A DNA stretch of 34,032 bases from Acinetobacter sp. P8-3-8 (lineage in GTDB: Bacteria; Pseudomonadota; Gammaproteobacteria; Pseudomonadales; Moraxellaceae): assembly GCF_000214135.1 (NCBI RefSeq), contig NZ_AFIE01000039.1, forward strand, positions 1 to 34,032, in the 5' to 3' direction. This document shows positions 25,862 to 34,032 of the stretch, piece after piece. The position numbers and the translations under genes are program-made. Every line of letters starts with the position of its first letter. The first letter of the stretch is position 1. The notes below the pieces were generated by a model. It did no database searches. It was not told the DNA's origin and saw nothing but the letters and a program-made list of their open reading frames with translations.

Positions 25862-27328
25862 TTAAGCAGGTTTTTGTATGTCAGTTGAGTCTACAATCAC
25901 AGGTTTTGAGCGTGTAGCTGTTTTTGCAGGCTCAGCATCTGTTGTTTTTTCGACAACATTACTGATTTCAGGATTCTTTTCAGCAATCAGTTGTTCAAAT
26001 TTCTGAATTTCATTTTCCAAATGCGTCAGTAAGTTCTGCAATTTTGGTAATGATTTACGGCAACCTGTTAGGCCAACTTCCAATTTATCTAAATAACTGG
26101 TCATGGTGATATTCAGCGCTTGTCCATCAAGAACAATCGAAGCTGGGTAGAGTGCATCTAGCTTTGCACCATTCCAATACAGAGGTTCACGAGGACCTGG
26201 AACATTAGAAATAATCACATTGAAAGCTTGGCGTTTAGGCATCATTCCAGAAGCAATATTTAAACCAGCCAAACCATAAACAAAAGCACTGTAATTCAAA
26301 ATCTGATCTGAATTCATGCGTTTAAAACGAGTTTTTGAATTCTGCACACTACGACGAATGATTTCTAAACGTTCTTCAGGGTGCGCTTTATGCGTGCCTA
26401 GATTCGCAAGAATCATGGTGATACGGTTACTCATATCTGAGTCGTCATCACGCAATGACGCAGGAACCATCGCAATCAGTGGTTTTTTCGGTAAAGCATC
26501 TTGAGTAATTAAGTAATCACGTAATGCACCTGAGCAGACAGCTAAGACGACATCATTAATGGTGACGCCCAAAGCCTTAGAAATATTTCTAAAACGATCG
26601 AGCTCAAAAGATTGTGCTGCAAAACGACGTGAAGAACTTACACGTTGATTAAATAAGCTACTTGGTGCTTGGAAACTCGATACATAATCAGGATTTTTCC
26701 CCATTTCTTTAAAAACGGTTTGGAAAAGCTCTTGCGTTACTTTAGGTGCAGCTTCAATTTGACCTTTCAATGTATTGAGTATTTTCTTCACTTTACCGAG
26801 TTTAGGTTCTTTAAAGCGCTGAGAACGTTTACCTTCAACGCACCAAGGTGGAATAATGGTTTTGGCATTTGGATCTTTTGAGAATGATTTTTCAACCAAA
26901 CGCATACCTGCCACGCCATCAATCATGGCGTGGTGGATTTTAAAGTACATGGCAAAACGATTGCCTTCAATGCCTTCAATGATATGACAAGTCCAAAGCG
27001 GTTTTGCACGGTCAATCAAGGCACTATGTTCTTGTGAAATATAAACCAATAATTCACGGATACGTCCCGGATGGGGAAGTGCAATATGACGGAAATGATG
27101 GTCTATATCGAAATCTTCATCTTCATCCCAAAAAAAACCATTCAAAAGGTTATTAAAGGGCGGAACAGGAATACATTTTGAATTACGAATATCTGCAACT
27201 AAATCTTGAATAAAAGTAGAAGGAGCGTGTTCTGGGATCTCAAATAAGAATAATCCACCAACATGCATCGGTTGTTGCCGTTTCTCTAAATTAAGAAAAA
27301 TAAAATCGATTGGGTGTAATGGGCGCAT
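25862..27328 (-). CDS. atfA: wax ester synthase/diacylglycerol acyltransferase
   Basis: This bifunctional WS/DGAT of about 488 residues starts MRPLHPIDFIFLNLEKRQQ, which I recognise from A. baylyi AtfA; an upstream GTG (27346) would add six residues. The catalytic HHxxxDG is HHAMIDG at about 132-138. The second landmark, NVPGPREPLYWNGAKL, lies near 390. It joins acyl-CoA to fatty alcohol or diacylglycerol to make wax esters or triacylglycerol, at the inner membrane and lipid-droplet surface. The C-terminus (after about residue 445) is longer than I remember for AtfA and ends in a polar Lys/Thr/Asp/Pro-rich tail. It is monocistronic. Confidence 0.96.
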   Translation of the reverse strand: MRPLHPIDFIFLNLEKRQQPMHVGGLFLFEIPEHAPSTFIQDLVADIRNSKCIPVPPFNNLLNGFFWDEDEDFDIDHHFRHIALPHPGRIRELLVYISQEHSALIDRAKPLWTCHIIEGIEGNRFAMYFKIHHAMIDGVAGMRLVEKSFSKDPNAKTIIPPWCVEGKRSQRFKEPKLGKVKKILNTLKGQIEAAPKVTQELFQTVFKEMGKNPDYVSSFQAPSSLFNQRVSSSRRFAAQSFELDRFRNISKALGVTINDVVLAVCSGALRDYLITQDALPKKPLIAMVPASLRDDDSDMSNRITMILANLGTHKAHPEERLEIIRRSVQNSKTRFKRMNSDQILNYSAFVYGLAGLNIASGMMPKRQAFNVIISNVPGPREPLYWNGAKLDALYPASIVLDGQALNITMTSYLDKLEVGLTGCRKSLPKLQNLLTHLENEIQKFEQLIAEKNPEISNVVEKTTDAEPAKTATRSKPVIVDSTDIQKPA

Positions 27329-27463
27329 AATTTTAGATTGCCTCACTGCAATTTATACAACAACTCGTGTCTGAGCGTTGTGTTGTTAGAATTATAAAAC
27401 TTAACTTGAAGTATAAAACGATTTCGTTGCTAAAATCCAAGCATTTCGATGAATGATAGGTCT

Positions 27464-27497
27464 AGAAAAAAGTCACCAAATGTAGTGACTTTTTTCT
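27464..27497. terminator. bidirectional terminator between cysH and the wax ester synthase promoter region
   Basis: AGAAAAAAGTCAC and GTGACTTTTTTCT form a perfect 13-bp stem with an 8-base loop. The A/T-rich arms give a U-run in both directions. On the minus strand it ends cysH, whose stop is about 19 bases upstream. Confidence 0.85.
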
Positions 27498-27515
27498 GGA
27501 AATAGACAGTTAACT

Positions 27516-28247
27516 TTATTTTAAATTGCCAGCGTGCAAGCCACATTCCTTATGTGTTGCTTCTTCCCACCACCAGCGACCTTCACGTTCATGTTGATTG
27601 GGTAATACAGCGCGGGTACAAGGTTCACATCCGATTGAAATAAAGCCTTTTTCATGTAAAGGATTGTAAGGAATTTCCATCATGCGGATGTAGTTCCAAA
27701 CATCTGCACTAGACCAATTTGCTAGCGGATTATATTTGATGAGTTGTTTACCTTCCCCAGAAAACCCCGGATCAGCCTGAATAACTGGAATTTCAGTACG
27801 TGTACCTGGACTTTGATCTTTACGTTGTCCTGTAATCCAACCATCCAAAGTCGCTAGTTTTTTGCGTAAAGGCTGTACTTTGCGGATTCCACAACATTCT
27901 TTGTGATCATCTTGATAAAAACTAAATAGACCTTTTTCATTGACCAGTTGTTGTACGGCTGCTGCTTCAGGAAAACAGATTTCAATTTGAATGCCGTAAT
28001 GTTTACGTACAGTTTCCAAAAATTGATATGTTTCAGGGTGTAAACGTCCTGTATCTAAGCTAAATACACGAAATGGTTTACCAAGATTATGTGCCATATC
28101 AATCAAAACAACATCTTCAGCACCTGAAAAAGAAATAGCAATTTCACCTTGTTGTGAGAGTGCGAGTTCTAATATTTCAGATGGAGATTTTTCGGCGTAT
28201 TCAGCAGCAAGTGCATCAACAAGATCAATGGTTGGAATAGTGGTCAT
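27516..28247 (-). CDS. cysH: phosphoadenylyl-/adenylyl-sulfate reductase
   Basis: This 243-residue sulfonucleotide reductase has a PP-loop-like SFSGAEDVV (39-47) and [12 protein letters not shown]. Cysteine pairs at 118-119 (KECCGIRK) and 207/210 (IGCEPC) are the ligands of a [4Fe-4S] cluster. The catalytic Cys235 is in ECGLH. The cluster cysteines mark it as the APS-reducing type typical of bacteria without the enteric PAPS route, although it is often labelled PAPS reductase. It makes sulfite for cysteine synthesis in the cytoplasm, using thioredoxin. It is monocistronic, with a long upstream region; a CysB site is likely but I cannot point to one. Confidence 0.96.
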   Translation of the reverse strand: MTTIPTIDLVDALAAEYAEKSPSEILELALSQQGEIAISFSGAEDVVLIDMAHNLGKPFRVFSLDTGRLHPETYQFLETVRKHYGIQIEICFPEAAAVQQLVNEKGLFSFYQDDHKECCGIRKVQPLRKKLATLDGWITGQRKDQSPGTRTEIPVIQADPGFSGEGKQLIKYNPLANWSSADVWNYIRMMEIPYNPLHEKGFISIGCEPCTRAVLPNQHEREGRWWWEEATHKECGLHAGNLK

Positions 28248-28638
28248 ATCTGCTCCTGGCAGTTAGCTTGAAGCTATGTTTTATGTAGACTTTATCCGAG
28301 TAAATTTAACATTATCCAATGCAGATAAAATAAAAAATGACTTGGTCTCAGAAAACAATCTTTTGAAATTCATTTTATTTTAAAGTAAATGAAATAAACT
28401 GCTTAGCAGATTAATTAGAATACTTATGAAGAAAATAGATTTATGTGACTCAAACTTATTTGATCTTAAACCAAAAACTCCTTGCTACATATTCTGTCTA
28501 TTCAGTAGATTGCATTAAAATTTATTCTGAATAGGCGTTATCTTGGTAAATCAGCAATGAAAAATGAATTGGCGCAGAAACTTTCCGTCATCTTTAAAAC
28601 TTTAATGCTATGATAGCGCCAAAATTTTAAACTGACAT
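28248..28638. other. intergenic region between divergent cysH and thrH
   Basis: About 390 A+T-rich bases hold the promoters of cysH (minus) and thrH (plus). Apart from the extended -10 element of thrH and a short inverted repeat (TTCATTT ... AAATGAA near 28370-28395) I see no ORF, RNA gene or repeat. Confidence 0.6.
28606..28614 (+). promoter_or_regulatory. extended -10 promoter element of thrH
   Basis: TG-C-TATGAT matches the extended -10 form TGnTATAAT at all but one base. No good -35 lies 16-18 bases upstream, which is normal for extended -10 promoters. It is about 37 bases before the thrH ATG. Confidence 0.5.
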
Positions 28639-28650
28639 TTGGGAGAACCC

Positions 28651-29268
28651 ATGGAAATCGTATGTCTTGATCTTGAGGGTGTATTGGTACCAGAAATCTG
28701 GATCAATTTTGCTAAAAAAACAGGTATCAAAGAATTAGAAGCAACAACACGTGATATTCCAGACTACGATGTGTTGATGACTCAACGTTTGAATATTCTT
28801 AAACAACATGGTTTGGGTTTAAATGATATTCAAGCTGTGATTGCAGACATGGGGCCATTTCCAGGTGCGAAAGAGTTTGTTGAATGGGTTCGCACACATT
28901 TTCAATTGATTATTCTTTCTGACACATTCTATGAGTTTGCTCATCCGTTGATGAAGCAATTGGGTTGGCCAACGATTTTCTGTCACAAGTTGGAAACAGA
29001 TGAAAATGGTATGATCACAGCGTATAAATTACGCCAACCTGATCAAAAGCGTGAAGCAGTAAAAGCATTACATGGTTTAAATTATCGTGTGATCGCAGCA
29101 GGGGATTCTTATAACGATACAACCATGTTGGGTGAAGCAGATCAAGGTTTCTTATTCGATGCACCTGAAAATGTAATTCGTGAATTCCCGCAATTTCCAC
29201 CAATTCATGGTTATGAAGCTTTGAAAGAAGCGATTCGTAATGCTTCTGTGCGCGATATTCCTGCATAA
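28651..29268 (+). CDS. thrH: bifunctional phosphoserine phosphatase/homoserine phosphotransferase ThrH
   Basis: The protein is 205 residues from the ATG at 28651, the exact length known for the Pseudomonas enzyme. An in-frame TTG at 28639 overlaps the ribosome binding site GGGAGAA and is rejected. It is a HAD-superfamily phosphatase: motif I is CLDLEGVLVPE (nucleophilic Asp7, with Glu9 as in ThrH), motif II is IILSDTFYEF, and motif IV is AAGDSYNDTTML. ThrH removes phosphate from phosphoserine and can pass it to homoserine, which links serine and threonine synthesis. It stands alone with its own promoter and terminator. Confidence 0.96.
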   Translation: MEIVCLDLEGVLVPEIWINFAKKTGIKELEATTRDIPDYDVLMTQRLNILKQHGLGLNDIQAVIADMGPFPGAKEFVEWVRTHFQLIILSDTFYEFAHPLMKQLGWPTIFCHKLETDENGMITAYKLRQPDQKREAVKALHGLNYRVIAAGDSYNDTTMLGEADQGFLFDAPENVIREFPQFPPIHGYEALKEAIRNASVRDIPA

Positions 29269-29287
29269 TTTGTAGAATAGTAAATGT

Positions 29288-29314
29288 AAAAAAGACGCTT
29301 CATGCGTCTTTTTT
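29288..29314 (+). terminator. rho-independent terminator after thrH
   Basis: AAAAAAGACGC, a TTCAT loop and GCGTCTTTTTT make a strong stem with a U-run, starting 19 bases after the stop codon. Confidence 0.92.
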
Positions 29315-29412
29315 ATTGCGTTGTATAAAGTTCCTTCTCTTTTACCATATATAGCTCAGGGAGAAGCTTAGGATGAGGGCGGTTTATAAGCCAAAGTAAT
29401 TTTGTAGAGCTT

Positions 29413-30027
29413 CTACAATGCCCCTCGAATTAACGGATAAGCATTGTCCAATAAAAGCTTTTGCGCTGATGCATTGGGGTGAATCAAATCTTTTTGCATT
29501 AAGTTTTTATTCCCTGCAATACCATTCATAAAGAAGGGATGCATTTTGACTTTATATTGCTGGCTTAAAACTTGGTAATTATTCTCAAACGCTTTGCTAT
29601 ACGCTGTTCCGTAGTTTGGCGGTATTTTCATTCCCAATAAAACCACTTTTGCTTTAGTTTTTTGGCTTTGTTGAATCAGTTGTGCTAGGTTTTTCTGAAT
29701 CATTTGAGGTGGTTGACCACGTAAACCGTCATTCCCGCCCAACTCAATCACCACAACATCAGGTTTATACGTTTGTAATAATTTCGGTAATCGTGCTAAA
29801 GCACCACTTGTGGTTTCACCACTGGCACTGGCATTTACAACCTTATGTAGTTTAGGAAATTGTTGATCTAAGCGATGCTGTAATAATGCGACCCAACCTT
29901 GTTGTGGGTTTAGACCATAACCTGCACTCAAGCTGTCACCTAAAATCATAACGGTTTTTGCAAAACTACTAACGGGTAACAGACAGATCATGCTAAAAAT
30001 TAAACAATGAATAAAATTTTTGATCAT
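29413..30027 (-). CDS. tesA: TesA-like periplasmic acyl-CoA thioesterase/arylesterase
   Basis: This SGNH/GDSL hydrolase has block I GDSLSAGYGL with the nucleophilic Ser, block III GGNDGLRG, and block V DLIHPNAS with the Asp-His pair. I prefer the ATG at 30027, which gives a 23-residue signal peptide (MIKNFIHCLIFSMICLLPVSSFA). An ATG at 30057 would add ten basic residues; neither has a clear ribosome binding site. TesA works in the periplasm as thioesterase, lysophospholipase and esterase. The gene is divergent from an ABC pair, the same arrangement as tesA | ybbA-ybbP in E. coli, which supports the name. Confidence 0.93.
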   Translation of the reverse strand: MIKNFIHCLIFSMICLLPVSSFAKTVMILGDSLSAGYGLNPQQGWVALLQHRLDQQFPKLHKVVNASASGETTSGALARLPKLLQTYKPDVVVIELGGNDGLRGQPPQMIQKNLAQLIQQSQKTKAKVVLLGMKIPPNYGTAYSKAFENNYQVLSQQYKVKMHPFFMNGIAGNKNLMQKDLIHPNASAQKLLLDNAYPLIRGAL

Positions 30028-30074
30028 TTTCAAATTTAACCATTTTTTGATTTGCATAATAGGGTACTTGTAAG

Positions 30075-30824
30075 ATGTCTAAGGTTCAGGGTGATTTAAC
30101 TTCTTCCATCATGCCACAGGTGATCATTGCTGCACAGCAACTGACACAAAAGATAGAATTACCGCATCAAACACTTACAATTTTTGAAAATTTAAATCTC
30201 AATATTTATACAGGCGAGCAAGTCGCGATTACAGGACGTTCAGGTTCTGGAAAATCGACTTTGTTGGGTATTCTCGCCACATTGGATCAAGCCAGTTCGG
30301 GGCAACTTACAGTTTGTGCTGAATCGATTGAGCAGCTCAATGAAGAACAACGTGCTTTAGTTCGACTGAAGTATATTGGTTTTGTTTTTCAATCATTTCA
30401 ATTGCTTCCACATTTATCTGCGCTTGAAAATGTAATGTTGCCACTGCGGATACAAAAAGATTTTAACTATAGTGAAGCTGAACAGAAGTCTTTAAAGTTA
30501 TTGGCAAAAGTAGGATTAGAGCGTCAAAGCCATCAAACGCCGAAAGTACTGTCAGGTGGTGAGCAGCAACGTGTTGCAATCGCTAGAGCACTTATTTCTG
30601 ACCCTAAAATCATTTTTGCAGATGAACCTACAGGTAATCTTGATGAGCATACAGCGCATGAAATAGAACAATTACTTTTTGATTTAAATCGAGAATTAGG
30701 TACAACGCTAGTTTTGGTGACACATGATCTACAACTGGCTGCCCAGTGCCAACGTCATTATGAGTTGAAAGATGGCATATTGATTGAACATTCACAATTC
30801 ACTCAGACAGGTGAGGTTGTGTAA
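30075..30824 (+). CDS. ybbA: YbbA-like ABC transporter ATPase
   Basis: This 249-residue ATPase of the LolD/MacB-type group has Walker A GRSGSGKST (54-62), Q-loop FVFQSFQLLPHLSALENV, signature LSGGEQQRVAIARAL, Walker B IIFADEPTGNLDEHTA, and H-loop VLVTHDL. A second in-frame ATG at codon 13 may be the real start, since the first lacks a good ribosome binding site. It pairs with the permease gene, overlapping it by one base (TAATG). This mechanotransmission-type ABC group moves or extracts substrates on the periplasmic side; the YbbA/YbbP substrate is not established. Confidence 0.93.
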   Translation: MSKVQGDLTSSIMPQVIIAAQQLTQKIELPHQTLTIFENLNLNIYTGEQVAITGRSGSGKSTLLGILATLDQASSGQLTVCAESIEQLNEEQRALVRLKYIGFVFQSFQLLPHLSALENVMLPLRIQKDFNYSEAEQKSLKLLAKVGLERQSHQTPKVLSGGEQQRVAIARALISDPKIIFADEPTGNLDEHTAHEIEQLLFDLNRELGTTLVLVTHDLQLAAQCQRHYELKDGILIEHSQFTQTGEVV

Positions 30825-33448
30825 TGTTTACTTTATTTAAGCCATTATTCAGGCAAAGTTTTGCAACTTCAGGTATTTATTTACTGATTATTGCTTTAAG
30901 TTTGGCGATTAGTGCAACAACAGCACTCAAGTTTAGTAATGATCAAGTGCAACAAGCTGTAACTTTGCAAGCTGCCAAAATGCAAGCGGCTGATTTAGTC
31001 TTGAGTGATAATTATCCCATTGAGCAACAATGGTTAAAACAAGCTGATCAGCTCAAACTTAAGCAATCTCAAGTCATCATGTTTGGTTCTATGGCTTCAA
31101 CCCATGATCAATTTGTCATGGTAAATGTGAAAGCGATTGATCAAGCTTTTCCATTGCGAGGCGAATTAAAAGTTTTACCTAATCAAAAATTACCAAGTGG
31201 TGGGATTTGGTTAAGTAAACGTGCGCAAGAATTGTTAAAACTCAAAGTAGGTGATGCTGTTCAAATTGCTGATGGTCAGTTTAAAGTGGCAGGCATTATT
31301 GCGCATGATTCTAACCAAGAACTTGGTTTTTCAGCATTTTCGCCTACGGTGATAATTTCTCAGGCTGATGTTGCAAAAACCAATGCTGTTCAAATTGGGA
31401 GTCGTATTGAATATCGGTTATTGATGGCGGGTGATTCACAAGCCGTGGCTGAATATCAGCGTGTATTTAAAGCCTTTAAACAACAGGAAAAAACGAATCA
31501 TACAAAAGATTCTGTAAAACGACCTGAAAAGAATCCAGCGGTACAACAAAATGGTCATCAATTAAGTGATCAATCAGGTGATCACTCAGGTGATCACTCA
31601 GGCAATCAGCAAAGCAATAGTGCTCAAACGGATCAATCCACTCAAGCCATGCAAAATGTAGAATCAGACTTGGAGGATCAAACCAGTTTAAGACTACGCA
31701 ATGCCAATGATGGAAATTCTCGTTTATTAAAACCGATTGAAAATTTAGATATTTTCTTACAATTGGCAAATATACTGACCATTTTACTCTGTGGGTTAGC
31801 GATTGCATTAACCAGTCAACGTTATGTACAGCAAAACCAAGATCATATTGCTTTGATGCGTTGTATGGGCGCAACCAAACAGCAAATTTTCCAAACCTAT
31901 TTGGGATTGCTGGTTGTCGTCATTCTCATCGCCATTGTGATTGGCAGTATTTTAGGGCTGGTTTTAGGTTATTCCTTACTTCAATTGATGTTGCAGATGA
32001 TTCCAAACCTTGAATTAAGTTTTTCTGCATTTGAAATGTTGCTTGGCCCATTACCGATTGCTATTTTCACCAGTGCTATTGTTTTGATTGGTTTTATTTT
32101 CCCAAGTTTATGGCAATTGCTCAGCACACCACCAATTCGAGTGATTCGTCAGCAAGAAAAATCAGCACGTTCAATATTGTGGATGATGTCTGCAGGATTA
32201 GTTAGTTTGATTATTTTTAGTTTGGTTTTAACTGAAAATGTCATCCTGACCACATTGGTTATGGGTTCAGTCATTGTATTAACAGGCTTGTTATATTCAA
32301 TGGTGTGGTTGATTTTAAAAACTTTAAAATCAATGAGAAATCAGCTTTCTGCTTATGTGCGAACGCCTTCACAAACAGCATTACAAATCACAGCCTTAGC
32401 TTTGGGTTTAAGCTTAATTACAGTCTTGGCAGTATTACGAACCGATTTATTAGAGCGTTGGCAACAACAACTGCCTGAAGGAACACCAAATCAATTCATT
32501 TATGGACTACCACCTTTCGAACTGGATGCATTTAAACAACAACTTGAACAGCAACATTGGAAGAGTTCGCCGTTATATCCCAATGTGAGAGGGCGATTAT
32601 TGGAGAAAAATGGTCAAGCTTTTTCAGCAGAGTTGATTAAACAAAGCAACTCATTGCGACGTGAACTAAATTTGACACAAACTGATCAATATCCACCTGA
32701 CAATGTAATTGTTGCAGGAGATGCCAAATTAACTAAAGTTGGGCAGGTTTCTATCGAAGCTAAATTAGCTGAAGAATTAGGGATTAAAATTGGTGATCAT
32801 TTAACATTTAGCTTACCTGAAGGCCGCTTACAGGCGCAGGTGGTAAATTTGAGAACGGTAGAGTGGCAAAGTTTTAGTCCTAACTTTTTCTTTATTTTTG
32901 CGCCGAATACTTTAGATGAAAATGCAGGCAGTTATTTGGGCAGTTTTTATGTCCCACCTGCTGAAAAAGTCAAAATGGTCAGCTTGATTCAGCAATTTTC
33001 CAATACTGTATTTATTGATGTGTCTTTGATCTTTGATGAGATTAAGCGTTTAGTCACCGTACTGGTACAAATTATCACGGTGCTTGCAGTATTGGTGAGT
33101 CTTTCAGGCTTTTTAGTGCTGATTGCTTGTATTAATTTGTTGATGGATGAACGTAAACGAGAAGTCGCTTTGATGCGTTCTTTTGGCAGTTCTAAACGTC
33201 AGTTAAAGAATATGATGAGTCTTGAAATCGGTTTTATTGGTTTATTGGCAGGAATCGTTTCATGTTTCTTTGCCGAAGTGATTAGTGCGATTGCGAGTTA
33301 TCGCATGGACATGGTTGTACAGTTGCATTGGGAAATTTGGATCATTTTACCTGTGTTGATGGCGTTATTGTGTGCATTGATTGGTCGTTACCGTCTGAGT
33401 TATTTGTCGGAAATTCCGCCTTTACAAAGTTTGCGGGAGTTGAATTGA
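30824..33448 (+). CDS. ybbP: YbbP-like ABC transporter permease with FtsX domains
   Basis: This 874-residue permease has two FtsX-type units. It has an N-terminal helix (about 13-35), a periplasmic MacB-like domain, and a set of helices from about 307 to 500. A second periplasmic domain (about 545-735) precedes a final helix group (about 740-860) with the FtsX pattern DERKREVALMRSFGSSKRQL. The matching first-unit motif is HIALMRCMGATKQQI. A polar insert (about residues 215-290, rich in Gln, Asn, Ser, Asp and His) carries three 12-bp tandem repeats and makes the protein longer than the roughly 800 residues typical of E. coli YbbP. It is translationally coupled to the ATPase. Confidence 0.92.
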   Translation: MFTLFKPLFRQSFATSGIYLLIIALSLAISATTALKFSNDQVQQAVTLQAAKMQAADLVLSDNYPIEQQWLKQADQLKLKQSQVIMFGSMASTHDQFVMVNVKAIDQAFPLRGELKVLPNQKLPSGGIWLSKRAQELLKLKVGDAVQIADGQFKVAGIIAHDSNQELGFSAFSPTVIISQADVAKTNAVQIGSRIEYRLLMAGDSQAVAEYQRVFKAFKQQEKTNHTKDSVKRPEKNPAVQQNGHQLSDQSGDHSGDHSGNQQSNSAQTDQSTQAMQNVESDLEDQTSLRLRNANDGNSRLLKPIENLDIFLQLANILTILLCGLAIALTSQRYVQQNQDHIALMRCMGATKQQIFQTYLGLLVVVILIAIVIGSILGLVLGYSLLQLMLQMIPNLELSFSAFEMLLGPLPIAIFTSAIVLIGFIFPSLWQLLSTPPIRVIRQQEKSARSILWMMSAGLVSLIIFSLVLTENVILTTLVMGSVIVLTGLLYSMVWLILKTLKSMRNQLSAYVRTPSQTALQITALALGLSLITVLAVLRTDLLERWQQQLPEGTPNQFIYGLPPFELDAFKQQLEQQHWKSSPLYPNVRGRLLEKNGQAFSAELIKQSNSLRRELNLTQTDQYPPDNVIVAGDAKLTKVGQVSIEAKLAEELGIKIGDHLTFSLPEGRLQAQVVNLRTVEWQSFSPNFFFIFAPNTLDENAGSYLGSFYVPPAEKVKMVSLIQQFSNTVFIDVSLIFDEIKRLVTVLVQIITVLAVLVSLSGFLVLIACINLLMDERKREVALMRSFGSSKRQLKNMMSLEIGFIGLLAGIVSCFFAEVISAIASYRMDMVVQLHWEIWIILPVLMALLCALIGRYRLSYLSEIPPLQSLRELN
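31566..31601 (+). repeat. three 12-bp tandem repeats inside the permease gene
   Basis: Three units, GTGATCAATCAG then GTGATCACTCAG twice, encode SDQSGDHSGDHSG at residues 248-260. The unit length is a multiple of three, so slippage would change length without a frameshift. Confidence 0.85.
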
Positions 33449-33576
33449 TGTTGAAATTTGGTAGATTCATAAATTAATCATTTCAATATGGCTGTATTAA
33501 ATTGTAAAAAATACTGAAACGATATTTATGTGGCCCAGGATAAAGTCAAAAATTTAAAGCTTATAGGAATACAGTT

Positions 33577-34032
33577 ATGCAGTGGATTCTGTTAGAGTTT
33601 TTCCCAGAATTCTTATTATTCTTCGCTAAGTTTAAGAATAAATTTACAAGTACAAAAAGCTTACTCCTTTACCCTATATTATTTATTTTTCTTATATTTT
33701 TTTACTTGAATGCATTGGGAGTGATCTATTATTTGGTAGCGTTGTTTATCTTTGTAGCACTGGTATTTTTTGTGAATGAAAAGGATTATGGTGATTTAAA
33801 TCATCTTCCGCACTTTGTGAAAATAGATGGTGGAATGGATGTTTGTTATTTCAAGACTAAACTTAAATTTATTGATTTACATGGTAAAGTGATTCACATT
33901 GAATTACCGCAGAGCCATTTGCCAATAGAAATTATTTTTAGTGAAACTGCACCAGTGAAATTTAAATTTAATCACCAAGTGATCAAAGGAATATCTTTAG
34001 ATCATGTAAGTATAATAATGAAAAGAATAATA
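33577..34032 (+). CDS. 5' part of a membrane protein gene cut by the right edge
   Basis: An ATG at 33577 with AGGA about 7 bases upstream opens a frame that runs without a stop for 152 codons to the window end. It starts MQWILLEFFPEFLLFFAKF. Two adjacent hydrophobic segments (about 28-46 LLLYPILFIFLIFFYLNAL and 49-66 IYYLVALFIFVALVFF) form a hairpin in the membrane. A soluble, beta-rich part follows (HFVKIDGGMDVCYFKTKLKF, GKVIHIELP). The family is not recognised. It lies 128 bp after ybbP and may be a separate unit. Confidence 0.7.
   Translation, partial: MQWILLEFFPEFLLFFAKFKNKFTSTKSLLLYPILFIFLIFFYLNALGVIYYLVALFIFVALVFFVNEKDYGDLNHLPHFVKIDGGMDVCYFKTKLKFIDLHGKVIHIELPQSHLPIEIIFSETAPVKFKFNHQVIKGISLDHVSIIMKRII

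Noticed and set aside
29335-29400. tRNA-like TAGCTCAG box near 29351
   Set aside because: The D-arm-like sequence is not followed by an anticodon arm, a GTTCRANNC T-arm or a closing acceptor stem, so no tRNA can be drawn.
31566-31601. GTGATCAC palindromes as regulatory sites or a CRISPR-like array
   Set aside because: They lie in frame inside a coding region as 12-bp tandem units without spacers, which is best explained as a coding microsatellite.

Overview
The window looks like chromosomal DNA of an Acinetobacter-type gammaproteobacterium. It is A+T-rich. It carries a wax ester synthase/diacylglycerol acyltransferase that I recognise as very close to AtfA of A. baylyi, and the standard blocks gatCAB | mreBCD-maf-rng and tesA | ybbA-ybbP. 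I see no phage genes, integrase, transposase ORF, rRNA, tRNA or CRISPR array. Species cannot be set from the sequence alone.

Layout. Positions 1-841 hold the tail of an unknown gene and a small membrane-anchored protein. Positions 899-3231 (minus) are a compact operon of crotonase, alpha/beta hydrolase and TetR regulator. Its promoter has a perfect 10-bp palindrome in the -35/-10 spacer. Positions 3512-5024 carry pnuC, a small hypothetical gene and a DUF2505-type gene ending in a strong terminator. An A+T-rich gap leads to a membrane diguanylate cyclase (5672-6847) and a small minus-strand gene. Positions 7516-9642 are a split chromate-transporter pair (minus) divergent from a LysR regulator. 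Positions 9927-13946 encode exported proteins: an M13 metallopeptidase, a lipoprotein and a small secreted protein (called A here).

Positions 13878-16340 are the most rearranged part. Gene A faces a secreted DUF4850-like gene (B). Next comes a DUF6364/PIN toxin-antitoxin pair, then a 3' fragment of A (A'), a segment of about 260 bp bounded by imperfect inverted repeats, and a frameshifted, truncated copy of B (B'). This reads as a decayed tandem duplication with a toxin-antitoxin module at the junction and a small inverted-repeat element in the second copy. An orphan membrane protein follows (16627-17286).

Positions 17316-25564 are housekeeping. gatC-gatA-gatB (minus) make the tRNA-dependent amidotransferase. 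Divergent mreB-mreC-mreD-maf-rng (plus) cover cell shape, a nucleotide pyrophosphatase and RNase G, followed by a 57-residue small protein. Positions 25862-29268 hold the wax ester synthase, cysH and thrH. Positions 29413-33448 hold tesA divergent from a YbbA/YbbP ABC system whose permease carries an unusual repeat-bearing hydrophilic insert. A partial membrane protein runs off the right edge.

No clearly new multi-gene system is visible. The best candidates for follow-up are the duplicated A/B locus with its toxin-antitoxin insertion, the inverted-repeat element, and the operator inside the crotonase promoter.
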